Shown: positions 23,600 to 34,340 of the stretch, piece after piece
How positions within the stretch are numbered: position 1 is the stretch's first letter
Layout of the letters: every line of letters starts with the position of its first letter
Position numbers and translations under genes: made by a program
Notes under the pieces: model-generated
Told to the model about the DNA's origin: nothing
What the model saw: the letters and a program-made list of their open reading frames with translations, nothing else
Database searches by the model: none
Assembly (NCBI RefSeq): GCF_000208745.1
Contig: NC_030854.1
Coordinates: 33,248,129 to 33,312,128 of the forward strand
DNA from: Theobroma cacao
Taxonomy: Eukaryota; Streptophyta; Magnoliopsida; Malvales; Malvaceae
Length of the DNA: 64,000 bases
Direction of reading: 5' to 3'

Positions 23600-25417
23600 G
23601 TGCAGCCTTCTATATCATCTCAACCTCAGAGGACACATCCCATGATTACTCGATCACAAAACAATATTTTTAAACCTAAACAGCTTCATCTGACCACCAT
23701 TCATCCTCTCCCTAATTTCATTGAACCGACCTCTGCCTCACAAGCAATACGTCATCTGCATTGGAAGCAAGCCATGCTTGATGAGTATACTGCCCTTACA
23801 AATAATGAAACATGGGAACTAGTTCCACCTCCTCCTAACAGAACTATAGTGGGTTGCAAGTGGATTTTTCGCATTAAACGGCATCCTGATGGTTCCATTT
23901 CTCGACACAAAGCTTGTTTGGTTGCCAAAAGCTTCAGCCAAAGGCTTCAACCAAAGGCCTGGTCTTGACTTCACGGAAACGTTCAACCCTGTAGTCAAAC
24001 CTGTCACCATCCGGTTGGTTCTATGCTTGGCGGTTTCTAACAATTGGCACTTGCATCAATTGGCTGTAAACAATGCCTTTTTACAAGGCAAACTAACTGA
24101 AGAAGTATATATGCAGCAACCCCCGATCTTGTATGACACAACCAAGCCTCATCATGTCTGCAAACTTAAGAAAGCAATATATGGTCTTAAACAGGCCTCT
24201 CGAGCATGGTATCAAGCCTTGAGTAGTTTCTTACTTTCTTCTGGCTTCACTCAATCAGTAGCTGATGCATCCTTATTTATTTATCATTGCAATGGCATCA
24301 CTGCATATCTCCTGGTCTATGTGGATGACTTGATTCTGACAAGAAACCACACCGCATTTCTCTCCAGCTTTATTCAACGTCTTGCCTCGCAATTTTCTAT
24401 TAAGGATCTTGGTTCTTTACGCCACTTCCTTGGCATTGAAGTTGTTCCTATAGCACAAGGGCTTTTTCTCTCTCAACACAGATATATCTCAAATATTCTT
24501 ATCAAAGTTGGTATGTCTGGTGCAAAAGCATCAACCACACCAATATCTACTACAACTCGTCTTTGTCTCCATGATGGTTCTGCAGTAGCCGATGATGAGG
24601 CATTCCTAAAAATTGTTGGTTGCCTCCAATATCTTGTTCTTACTAGACCAGATATTTGTTTTGTTATAACAAACTATCCTAGTTTATGCATAAACCATCC
24701 ACACTGCATTTTCAAGCTTTCAAGAGAGTATTGAGGTATCTTAAAGGCACCATGTTCCATGGTCTATTCATTAAAAAGGAACTCTCTCCATCTCTCCAAG
24801 TCTTCACGGATTCTGATTGGGCAGGAAATCCTAATGATAGGACCTCTACTTCTGCATTTATCATTTATCTTGGTGGTACTCTCATCTCTTGGAGTTCAAA
24901 AAAACAAAAGATGGTCGCTAGGTCCTCTACAGAGGCTGAATATCGTGCTATATCAACCGTTATTTCAGAGGCTACATGGATTCAATCTCTCCTTCATGAA
25001 ATTCAACTTGTCCTACCTAGCTCTCCCTCTGTATACTGTGATAACTTAAGTGCCACCTACACTTGCAAAAATCCAGTTTTTCATACAAAGATGAAGCATT
25101 TGCAATTAGACTATTTTTTTGTCCGAGAAAAAGTGAGCCAGGGGCAACTTCATGTTCACCATATTGCCACAGAACATCAGGTAGTAGATGCTCTTACTAA
25201 ACCATTATCCAAAGCAAGGTTTCACTTCCTTCTATCCAAGATTGGAGTCACTAATGGTGCCACCATCTTGCGGGGGCATATTAGTGTTGCAGATAAGCTC
25301 ACCTCTGCTACAGCCACAGCTAATAAGCCAGCCACAATAGATAAGCTAGATAAGCTCACCTCTATTACAGCCACAGCAAATAAGCTCACCTCAACCACAC
25401 GGGACAAACATATTTAA
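23600..25417 (+). pseudogene. Copia reverse transcriptase and RNase H, broken
   Basis: RT begins near 23745 (HWKQAMLDEYTALTNNETWE, LVPPPPNRTIVGCKWIFRIK). A small duplicated run around 23930-23960 shifts the frame in the LVAKGFNQRPGLDF region. RT continues from 23889 to 24734 with the intact YVDD box, then shifts again to 24686-25417, where RNase H has FTDSDWAG, SSTEAEYRA and the final ADALTK-like VVDALTKPL. Domains are complete but spread over three frames. Confidence 0.85.
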
Positions 25418-25558
25418 ATTTATAGATAAGATATGTTGACTTGTGATAACTATCTTATAAACTAACATTATCATCTTTGTATTATAAATACATGAGTGTG
25501 AAATAGAAACAGCAGACAGTTTTCCTTCATATTCAATATCTTGTATTGAATTCCTTTA
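25279..25558 (+). repeat. Copia 3' LTR
   Basis: About 47 bp shorter than the 5' LTR because of fewer internal minisatellite units. The terminal regions are otherwise nearly identical. Confidence 0.88.
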
Positions 25559-25563
25559 CTCTG

Positions 25564-26830
25564 GAGTTTAATGAAGACGTTCCAGATGTCAAAAATAGGA
25601 AATAATTATCAGGCCTTGATCGTGATGGAGAAGGCTTTGGACAAATTTAGAATCATTAATGGCAGCGCCGGAAGAACAGGTGGCTGCCAGAAGGAAAGAG
25701 AATGACATGGGGAAAAAGATGACAAAATAATTGAAATGTTGGTGACAAGTCTCTTTCCGATATAGGGCTGGAAAGGAAAGGATCTGTGGCTTTTTTTCAA
25801 CAAGAAGAGCCCACAGTGAGGAAGAGCTGGAACAAACCCCATTTCCGCTCATCTTTCCTTGTCGTCCAAGATGAATATTGAAAATCTAATCTTCAGAGTG
25901 AAGTTGAGAGGGAAAGCAACGAAAGTGAAGCACACAATTGCCAAAGAGGAAGAAAACAGAAGCTTCAAGGGGCAGATGCTGAAGATCTGAAGATAATGAA
26001 TGGAACCTTATTGGATGGTGATTTTATTAACAAAAGTAATCGGATCTTTGAAGAGGCAAAAGAAATTTGGAGTCTCGGGAAAGATATCCTTGAATAAAAT
26101 GATGAGTGATGTCAATGCGCGTGGAATACTGTTTTAATGGCTTGAAGACCGGCGTATAAAAAGTTCCTCCCATTTTATATTTCATGGAACTTTGTTTAGG
26201 ATTGTCGAGACCATGTGCAATGCACTGGAAAGACACCCTTATCTTAATTTGTTTGATGTGATTTGAGATTTGATATTTGTATTTAACGTTTACATAGATG
26301 ATCGGCGACAGACATCGGACGACAGTGAATGACTATCAGATTTTGGGTTTAAAGAGAAAAAGAGAGGCAGTCGTTAGTCTTGTGAGAGAAAGAGGAGAAA
26401 ATAGGTTTGCTTTCTTTGGACCTTTTATTTTAAAACATTTTATGGCTCAGAATGACTTGAATTATCTTGTTCTACTTTGTCTGACTAAATTTAACTTTTT
26501 GTGATTTTTTATTTTGAAACGTGACAAATTAATTTTTCTTTTCATTTACTGTGGGACTTTGTCTGACAAAATTCAGCTTTGTGAATTTTTTACTTTTTTC
26601 GGGAAGGCGACAGATTAATGTTTTTTTCCATTTACTGTGGAAGAGCACCTTGTAATCCATATAATAATTGTAATAATAATGCCAACTACATTCGACATCA
26701 TTTTATCCAGTGTATTAGGTGGTCCTTATAACACTTGGTGGCAAATGATTCTCCAGATCTAATTAAGCCACTTCCGTATATATTTCATAAATCTGATTGT
26801 AGTTGTTCACCGACAAATGGCTGAGCAACA
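25564..26830. other. Spacer, no gene recognised
   Basis: Just after the Copia element there is decayed sequence that may continue the coding-like stretch before 20739. Further right are short frames without known motifs. The segmental duplication with copy 1 starts at about 26830. Confidence 0.4.
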
Positions 26831-26853
26831 AAAAATTAAAACAAAAATTCACC

Positions 26854-26861
26854 TATAAATA
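26854..26861 (+). promoter_or_regulatory. TATA box of BAHD copy 3
   Basis: TATAAATA lies 88 bp before the ATG at 26942, in a block shared with copy 1. Confidence 0.7.
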
Positions 26862-26941
26862 CGAGAACAACATAGTGAATGAAATACGAAGTAGAAGTCT
26901 CCATTTAATCTTCTCATTTAGCTTTTTCATCAGTTTTTGCC

Positions 26942-28944
26942 ATGGCACTGCTACCACCCACTTCTCTAGTATTTACAGTCCAAAGGCATGAACCCGAGCT
27001 AGTGGTCCCGGCTAAGCCTACCCCTCGTGAGTGTAAATTACTGTCGGACATCGATGACCAAGACGGTCACCGGTTCCAAATTCGAGGGCTCCATTTTTAT
27101 CGGTTCAAACCCTCCATGCAAGGGAAGGACCCCGCTTGTATTATAAAGGAGGCACTTACCAAAGCCCTAGTGTTTTATTATCCATATGCTGGTAGACTAA
27201 GGGAAGGGCCAAACCGCAAACTTGTGGTGGATTGCACCGGAGAAGGTGTGCTGTTTATTCAGGCTGATGCTGATGTTACACTTGATCAATTTGGTGATTC
27301 ACTACACCCTCCATTCCCATGTTATAAGGAGCTTCTTTATGAGGTCCCTGGCTCCAACGAACTATTAAATTGCCCATTGCTGCAAATTCAGGTATACATT
27401 TTACAAAGTAACTATATATTTTTTTTTTTTAATTTCAAGATTCAACCTTTTATTAACTATATTCAAATTAAGATGCAATTTTCAATTAATTTTATATAAA
27501 GATTGAGAGATAAGTTAAATGAAATTTCGCCACATGTAGACGTGGACTTTTATTACTGTTGTGATCACTTATTAGATATCATTAAAAAAATCTCTAAACA
27601 GTAACAAGTTAATTATGTACTTAAAAATTTAAGTTAAATTTTTTAACGAATGATTTTAATAGATATAAACTCAAACACAAAAATTTATATTTAGTGAGCA
27701 TCAATTTAAGTTTATATTATAATAAAAGCTTTAAATTTAAATGTAATAACATATGTTACAAGGATACTTATAAATAAATTTCATAAAAAAAAATAGAACA
27801 AAAGTACTTTCTCATATATATATATATATACTATTTACTACGACAAATATAAAAGATTAAACTGACTTTGGTTAAACAGGTGACCCGTTTGAAATGTGGT
27901 GGTTTCATCTTCGCCCACCGGTTTAACCACACCATGAGCGACGCGGCTGGGCTAATCCAATTCATGTGTGCCATGGGGGAAATGGCACGAGGTGCACTTG
28001 CTCCGTCAACCCCACCGGTTTGGGAAAGGCACCTCTTGAATGCTCGACATTCACCGCTCATAACATGTGTCCACGACGAGTACGACAATGCCACTCTCAC
28101 AAATGGCATAGAAATGCCAGACAACCTGCTTCATCGCTCTTTTTTTTTTGGACCAACTCAAATTTCAGCTCTTCGTAGATTTGTCCCTCACAACCTCCGT
28201 TGTTCAACGTTCGATATCGTAACTGCATGCTTATGGCGTTGTCGTACAAAAGCCTTGAAACTTGGCCCTAATGACGATGTTCGCTTCATCTGCATTGTCA
28301 ATGCACGGTCCAAGTTTAATCCTCCCTTGCCGTCAGGATTTTACGGGAACGCACTCGGTTACCCTGTGGCTCTAACTACTGCAGGACAACTATGCCAAAA
28401 TCCAATGGAATACGGAATAGAGCTAGTGAGACAGGCCAAGGCAAAGATAACGGAAGAGTACATGAAATCGACGGCTGATTTGATGGTGATAAGAGGTCGG
28501 CCAAATGTTAACACAGTTCGGTGCTTCATGGTGTCAGATTTAACACGTGCCAAGTTCAGAGAGGTTGATTTTGGATGGGGTGAGGCAGAGTTTGGTGGAC
28601 CAGCCTATGGTGGGGATAGAATAAGCTTTTATATACCATCCAAGAATAAGGAAGGAGAGGGTGGGATTGTGGTGCCAGTCTGCTTGCCAGCCCCAGTAAT
28701 GGAAAGCTTTGTTAAGGAACTAGATGGGATTTTGTCCAACAACGAGGCAGTGGTTGGAGCTGAGAATGAAATTTTGTCCAAGGACGAGGTCGTAGCTGGA
28801 GTTGAGAACGGAATTTTGCCCAAAGACGAGGCCGCAGCTAGAGTTGAGAATGAAATTTTGTCCAAGGACGAGGCCGCAGTTGGAGCAGAGAACAGAATTT
28901 TAATTTTGTCCAAGGACGAGGCCGCAGCTGGAGCTGAGAAATGA
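26942..28944 (+). CDS. BAHD alcohol acyltransferase copy 3 (exons 26942-27391, 27880-28944)
   Basis: Predicted 504 aa. It should transfer an acyl group from a CoA thioester to an alcohol in the cytosol. The nearest known relatives are methanol anthraniloyltransferase and benzyl alcohol benzoyltransferase; the actual substrates cannot be read from sequence. Exon 1 ends CAG|GTATAC, exon 2 starts AG|GTGACC, and the join is phase 0. HTMSD is at residues 167-171, DFGWG at 380-384, with [11 protein letters not shown] between. This is the intact partner of frameshifted copy 1. From about residue 434 the normal C-terminus is replaced by five tandem 14-residue units (pattern [14 protein letters not shown]), making it about 50 residues longer than copies 4-6. 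The stop is itself a frameshift within a further decayed unit. The His and Asp needed for catalysis are unaffected. Confidence 0.92.
28729..28944 (+). repeat. 42-bp coding minisatellite in BAHD copy 3
   Basis: Units at 28729-28770, 28771-28812, 28813-28854, 28855-28896 (then a 6-bp stub) and 28903-28944. Each encodes 14 residues starting ILS or ILP. A sixth, degraded copy follows the stop (about 28943-28980). Copy 1 has only one unit at this place. Confidence 0.93.
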
Positions 28945-29508
28945 ATTTAGTCCGAAGACAAAACAACAGCTAAAGTTGAGAGTAATTCTAACTGATTCTA
29001 GGCCATCACAGCTTAATCTCATTTCAAACAAATTTGTTACTCTCATCATGTTAAAAGATCATTTAGCTTGGTGACAGGCACCTTTATTTGTTTTTTTATT
29101 ATTGTTTTTCTAATGTGTGATAAAATCCATGTTGTAATCTCTTAGGAGTTTTTCTTTTTTTAAATAATTGTATCTAGTTCTACTTTATTTGTGTATTTGC
29201 TTTGGAAAAAAAGGAGAGAATGGCTTCTTTTTTTTTATTTTCTTTTACTAATAAATCTTTATACTGTCTAAGGCAACAATTTTAATCACATAGATCTTAG
29301 GTGTCAATTTTAGTTCATATCCCTTAGTCATAATGGCAGGGAATTGAAATATTTAAGTTGGTAGACCAATGTAAAAGTATTCTCATGCTTAAATAGGAAC
29401 CAACATATAGTCTTCCCAAAAGAAAGTCATTCTCTACTTAAAAAGATGGGTAAAACAAAAACAAGATTCAAGCAAGTAATCATTTAATCAACTAAGCCAA
29501 TCGAGTAT
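28945..29508. other. 3' region of BAHD copy 3
   Basis: Probable 3' UTR and spacer. It begins with the decayed sixth tail unit. No further gene seen. In copy 1 this stretch is absent and hAT sequence stands in its place. Confidence 0.5.
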
Positions 29509-30572
29509 TTTTTTTTTCTCAACTAATCAAAGTTTTTATTATAATCAGGATAAATCGGATACATGTCACTTGGTAAACCAGGGGAATAGATGTAAGAATA
29601 CATCAACAAACGCCTAACTCAATTAACCAACTAACTTACATACCCATACTAACAGTTACACGGTTTTAACTCCTTCCACTCACATTATTACCACCAAGCA
29701 AGAAACATGTCTGCCCTGTTCAAACCAACTTTCGCCAGTGAGTCCTAGATGTATGGCAAAATTTGATATCTCCAATGTGCCTCCATAGTAAATCAATGTC
29801 ATTTAAGACATTCAGTAGAGGTTATGGTCTCAATGATTCATTGCATATCTATGACATTGCAACCTTTGAATCGGACTCAATCATCAAATGTTTAACACCC
29901 ATCCATGAAGAGGAGGAAAACATTGTCAAGCATTCTTAATTGTCGTTATTAGCTCAACAAAATTACAGTCTTGCTTATACTCCTAATGCTCCAAAAAAAA
30001 AAAACCCATAACCTTAGTACCTTACCATTATGGTCAGAAATTGCTCCTCCACATCCCATCGGACTGGGTTTTCCTCTTAAGGATTCATCCACATCGAATT
30101 TCATCTCACACTCCTCACATGGCACCCAGCATACATCCAACCTATAAACATATGTGAGGCTGAGGGAGTAGTAATCTTTCAAGGTTCATTGCACCACCCC
30201 ACATCATTTACGTAATTCTAATTCTCATTTGCTTTGATCCAAAAAAGAAATCGTATTTTGACAAGGAATAGAATTAATCTCCTCACCATCCCAAGTTTTA
30301 CATGTGAAAATAGTCTCATTACGTACGAAGCAAATTGACTAAAAAGTAGCACCACACACAATTGTCCAACATTTTTTCACCCCACCACTAAAGAATTCCT
30401 CAACACAAGATCTAAGGAAATTCCATTGAGTTAGGAATAATCCATTCCAAACCACCCATGAGGACTGAGAAGATGTCAAAATATGTACACAATCCTCCTC
30501 ACACCTCCCACACCATCCACACAAATAGGAATCATTGTCAAAGCACACTCCTCTTGATCTCAAAAAAAAAAA
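29509..30572 (-). mobile_element. LINE ORF2 3' fragment: zf-RVT, RNase H-like, 3' end
   Basis: The minus strand carries zf-RVT-like sequence (30563-30339, CGWCGRCEEDCVHI) and an RNase H-like start (30116-29990, FDVDESLRGKPSPMGCGGAI). It then runs to a T tract at about 29509 (its poly(A) end). It matches 8743-9612 closely. Broken by stops. Confidence 0.8.
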
Positions 30573-30621
30573 AATTAGCGGGAATGATATTAATTGTTAT
30601 TAGTTAACCTTTGGTGTTTGA

Positions 30622-31990
30622 TAAGATTTTTTTTCTCAATCAAGTTCATTTTATTCAGTACCAGTTCCTAATACAAAGACCAGAAAATCACAAAGGATTT
30701 TGCTTAACAAGTTTCAACTAAACAACCAGATTCCCAAATAGAAATTAAAAGAATTACTCAACACCTTATAGATACCACCCAATGTTGTACGGCATCCCCA
30801 TCGTAATGCATTAATCATAATAAAGAACCATCGTTCACCTTTTTACAAAGATTTTGTAAGGCTATGCCCTTACAAAAGATAATAGGGGTATACCAGTACA
30901 AAATCTCCCACAATGCCTTTAAGCCATCTCAGAAGTTCCATAATATGCAAATCCTGTACATCCTCAATAAATTCACCTCAACCCCTAATTTCAACCATAA
31001 CATCAAGATAGTTAAGAAAGAAAACCTCCCAACAATTGCACTACAGCTATTCCACCAACACAAGATAGCGTATTACCAGCATACATTCTTGTGTCCCTTC
31101 ACAGACCTAGCATCAAAGTAGTGTCCACCTTTGCAACGCGTGCAGCACACATTCAAGAAAAACCATAGGTTTGACTAAGATACTCAAATTACCACCAAGC
31201 AAAGAACATCTCTTGTCTTTCCATATCAAACTTGGCCAATGAATCCGCAAATGTATTGGCTTCCCACAAAGTATGAATAAACTCATAATTTCCGATCAAC
31301 TTCAAACAATTATCAATACAATTGAAAATTTTTCACAAAATCCATGAACTTTTTGGTGGTCCATGAACCCATCACAAAGTAACTTTTGAATCGAATTCAA
31401 TCATTAATTTTTTGAGACCAACATAGTATATAATGTAAATATTTGCAATGCATGTATGGTAGCCGTAAGTTCAGCATAGTTAGACTCTTGTATACCAAGA
31501 GGTCCGAAAAGAAGTCTCAATACTGATTGCTGATGGTTCCTCAATACTCCTCCACAACCTGTTGATCCCGATTTTCCTCATACCGAACCATCAATGTTAA
31601 ACTTTAGCTGATCCAGTTTAAGGGGATTCCATGCTAGTCTAATCAGTAGGCTAACAAATTGTGCATTCTTTCTACACTTCCATGATGTCACCCAGCATCC
31701 AATATCATCAATCTCCTCACCACCCTCACAGCTTTTTAGCCAAAACAAAGATCTCATATTGATTAAAAACAAAATTTTTATCTCATCCCAAGCTTTGTCA
31801 TTAAAAATTGTATCATCGCGAACAAGTAAAATGAACTAAAGGGTAACCTCAAAAACCACATTCCACTCTTCCTAGATATCCCCCACCAAAAACATTCATC
31901 CCAATGCTTTGTAAATGTTTCCGTGAAGTTAGGACACACCCATTATAAACCCCATCCATTTATAAGAATTAATACCTCCAACTTTCTCGA
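30622..31990 (-). mobile_element. LINE ORF2 3' fragment, RNase H region
   Basis: The poly(A) end appears as a T tract at about 30629. Minus-strand LDQLKFNIDGSV lies near 31618-31578, preceded by zf-RVT-like sequence at about 31800-31980. It matches 9665-10543 but holds an extra stretch at about 30915-31270. The duplication match ends near 31757. Confidence 0.7.
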
Positions 31991-33329
31991 TCTGGTTTTT
32001 TATTGATAAGAAATAGAAAAGATGTTTTATTGGTGGTCTTTTCAGGTTGAGTAATTGAGGCTGTTCCCCCTTTTTTCCTCTTCTCTCAAGATGAAATTTT
32101 ATTGGGAGCTAATCAAGAAAAGATCAGTTAAAAAGAGAGATGGTCTCCAACATAAGAGAAATATTCACCTGGTGAGAGTAATGAAATGTCTCACAAGCCA
32201 CAAATAGGAAAGTAAGAACCCGCCCAATGAAACCCCAAAGACAAGACAACTAATCTGTACCAGACACAAAAAAGAAGAAAAGGAGTTGAGGTAGTCCTCC
32301 ACATGCACCATCAGCAGTGGTGGACAATAGGGGTAGTCAGATGATTAGGGCAGAAGCGGAGAACAGATAGAAATACTCGAGGCAGCACCACCACAGAAGA
32401 CATCAGATGACTCCTCAAAGGGGCAAAAAAGGAAAGAACTCAGCTCCAAACAGAGACAGATTACTTGATGTAGTTAATTCTCTAACGCATCTTGTTCTTG
32501 TCCTTGGTTTTTGTGTTTTGTTTTAGTTTTATGTGGAACAATTTACCCCAATTTGATTCCGTTGACAATGCCAATTTTGTACCTCAAGTCAAGACCTAAT
32601 TAATCTCCTTATGTAAAAAAGAACAACAATAATTTATTATAATAAAGTCTTGTAGCCTTTTTTATCAAAGCTATTGCATAACAATTACCAAGGTGACGGG
32701 GCTTTGGGTGGCTTTTGGGCATGGTTGGAAACCATACCTTTTTCAATTAACGACAAATCAGTATCTCAGTAGCTTGGGGGAATAGAACCTGGAATATATC
32801 AGACATCAAATTGATGAATAGAGGGTGCAGATAAGTGTTGAAGAGAAACACAGATACATGAGTATGAAGCCAGGATGCTCGACGGTGAGGAAAGAAGACA
32901 AACAGGGAACTCAAAGTGCACCGTTTGAATAAGGCTTTGCAGACTCTTAGAATAGCATACAAAACTCACCGTTTCAATTGTATTTAAATATTAGTTAGCT
33001 GATGATTATTAGATAGTTAGGAAGTTATCTTTACTCTTTCCTGCTCAACATACCTGCGGAGATATGTATACCCTGATGTAAGGTTTTTACCTCAATGAAA
33101 AATATTCTGACATTTCTCCCATACCTAAGCGCCGTCTTCTTCACCATTTTTGACAGAGTAATTGATTTCTATTCTATGAGCTTTTCTAGCTTGCAAAATC
33201 TGAAACCCCCAAATTATGGTAATATGTCATTAGAATAAAGATGATACATTCCTCTGAAACCGAGTCCAAAAAGCTAGAGGAATCTTTATTTGAAAAATGT
33301 TTAAATAGTAAAAAAATCTTGTATTATTA
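31991..33329. other. Spacer, possibly further LINE 3' sequence
   Basis: About 31995-32470 resembles a minus-strand LINE 3' untranslated end but has no recognisable domain. 32470-33329 shows no gene; 33000-33120 looks LTR-like but could not be paired. Confidence 0.35.
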
Positions 33330-34340
33330 TTATTTTTTAAAAGGCTGTAGAAATATATTGAGTAAGAAAATCAGAAAGGCAGACCCCTTTCTGTACAAAA
33401 GCTGCAGAAAACTCCAATGGAGAGAAGCAAGAATCCCCACTCAGTTGGTCCCCAAGAAGCGAACTTGAACTGGAGAGAGAAAAACATAACCTCAACCATT
33501 GGTTTCCAGGAGTCCTTCCCTACAAAATGACTATCAACACCGAGTGCAAGAAGGCACTCACGAAGGTAATTATAAAATAAATACATGATGGCCCCTGTCT
33601 CCAAAAAAAGGAGCAGAAAAAAGGAACTTCAAGGTGTCACCCCCCAAAAGCAAGCAAAATGCAAAACCAGCAGCTGCAGAGGAAAATAATAACCATCAAA
33701 AGGCAAACAAAAGGCATCTCCATGGCAACCGCAACAGAGCAGCGTCCCAACCTCCTAAGTGGTAGCAAAAAATCCCCATACATTGAAAGGAGGCTGCTAT
33801 ATGCAACAAACATAACATAGCCCCCAAAAAATTAAGCAGGGTATCCCTCGCAACCAGCCACTCATAAAAGATATCAGCAAAAAGAAAAACGTCAGCATCC
33901 CGTGTGTCACAGCTCAACAAAAGCAGCCATACATGATAGGAATCCAACACACAGCAGACGAGAGAAGGAGGAGGGAAATAGCAGTTATTAATCGTTGTCT
34001 TCTCATAGCACCCCTGACTTGGTGAGGGAGTACGCAACCTCATTTGCCGACTTAGGAATTTTAATAATTTCACAACAATCAATCAAAGATTTAAAACGTG
34101 AAATCTGAATAATGGTGGACCTTAGTTTCCATGGAGCTGTGGTCGGGTTTAGTCTCCATCTAACAGCGTTTTTAGAGTCACTTTATGATATAATCTTTTG
34201 AAGGGCTTATCTGGATGCAGCAAAAAATTTGAAGAGCTTTACAAAGATCTTTAATCTCAACGGTATCGGCATTCATAATTCCCACTGAGAAAGAGAAAAG
34301 CAGTAAAACCTTACCATTTCCGTCCCTCAAAAAACTTGTA
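33330..34340 (-). mobile_element. LINE fragment, end of RNase H domain and 3' UTR
   Basis: On the minus strand, 34310-34000 gives GNGKVLLLFSLSVGIMNADT then VEIKDLCKAL, later CCEIIKIPKSANEVAYSLTK then SGVL and a stop. This is the usual RNase H ending of plant LINE ORF2. About 650 bp of 3' untranslated sequence follow. The 128-residue frame at 34082-33696 is a shadow of this. Confidence 0.75.

Larger units (their letters stand above)
20739..25563 (+). mobile_element. Ty1/Copia retrotransposon, full length but defective
   Basis: LTRs are at 20746-21072 and 25279-25558, with a PBS at 21073 and a purine tract (GCGGGGGCA) just before the 3' LTR. The shared flank TACTCTG (20739-20745 and 25557-25563) contains the TSD. 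Order inside is gag, zinc knuckle, protease, integrase, reverse transcriptase, RNase H, which is Copia order. Several in-frame stops and a frameshift make it non-autonomous. It lies between BAHD copies 2 and 3. Confidence 0.93.

Noticed and set aside
33696..34082. 128-residue minus-strand frame
   Set aside because: Wrong frame of a LINE 3' end; the RNase H ending is readable in another frame.
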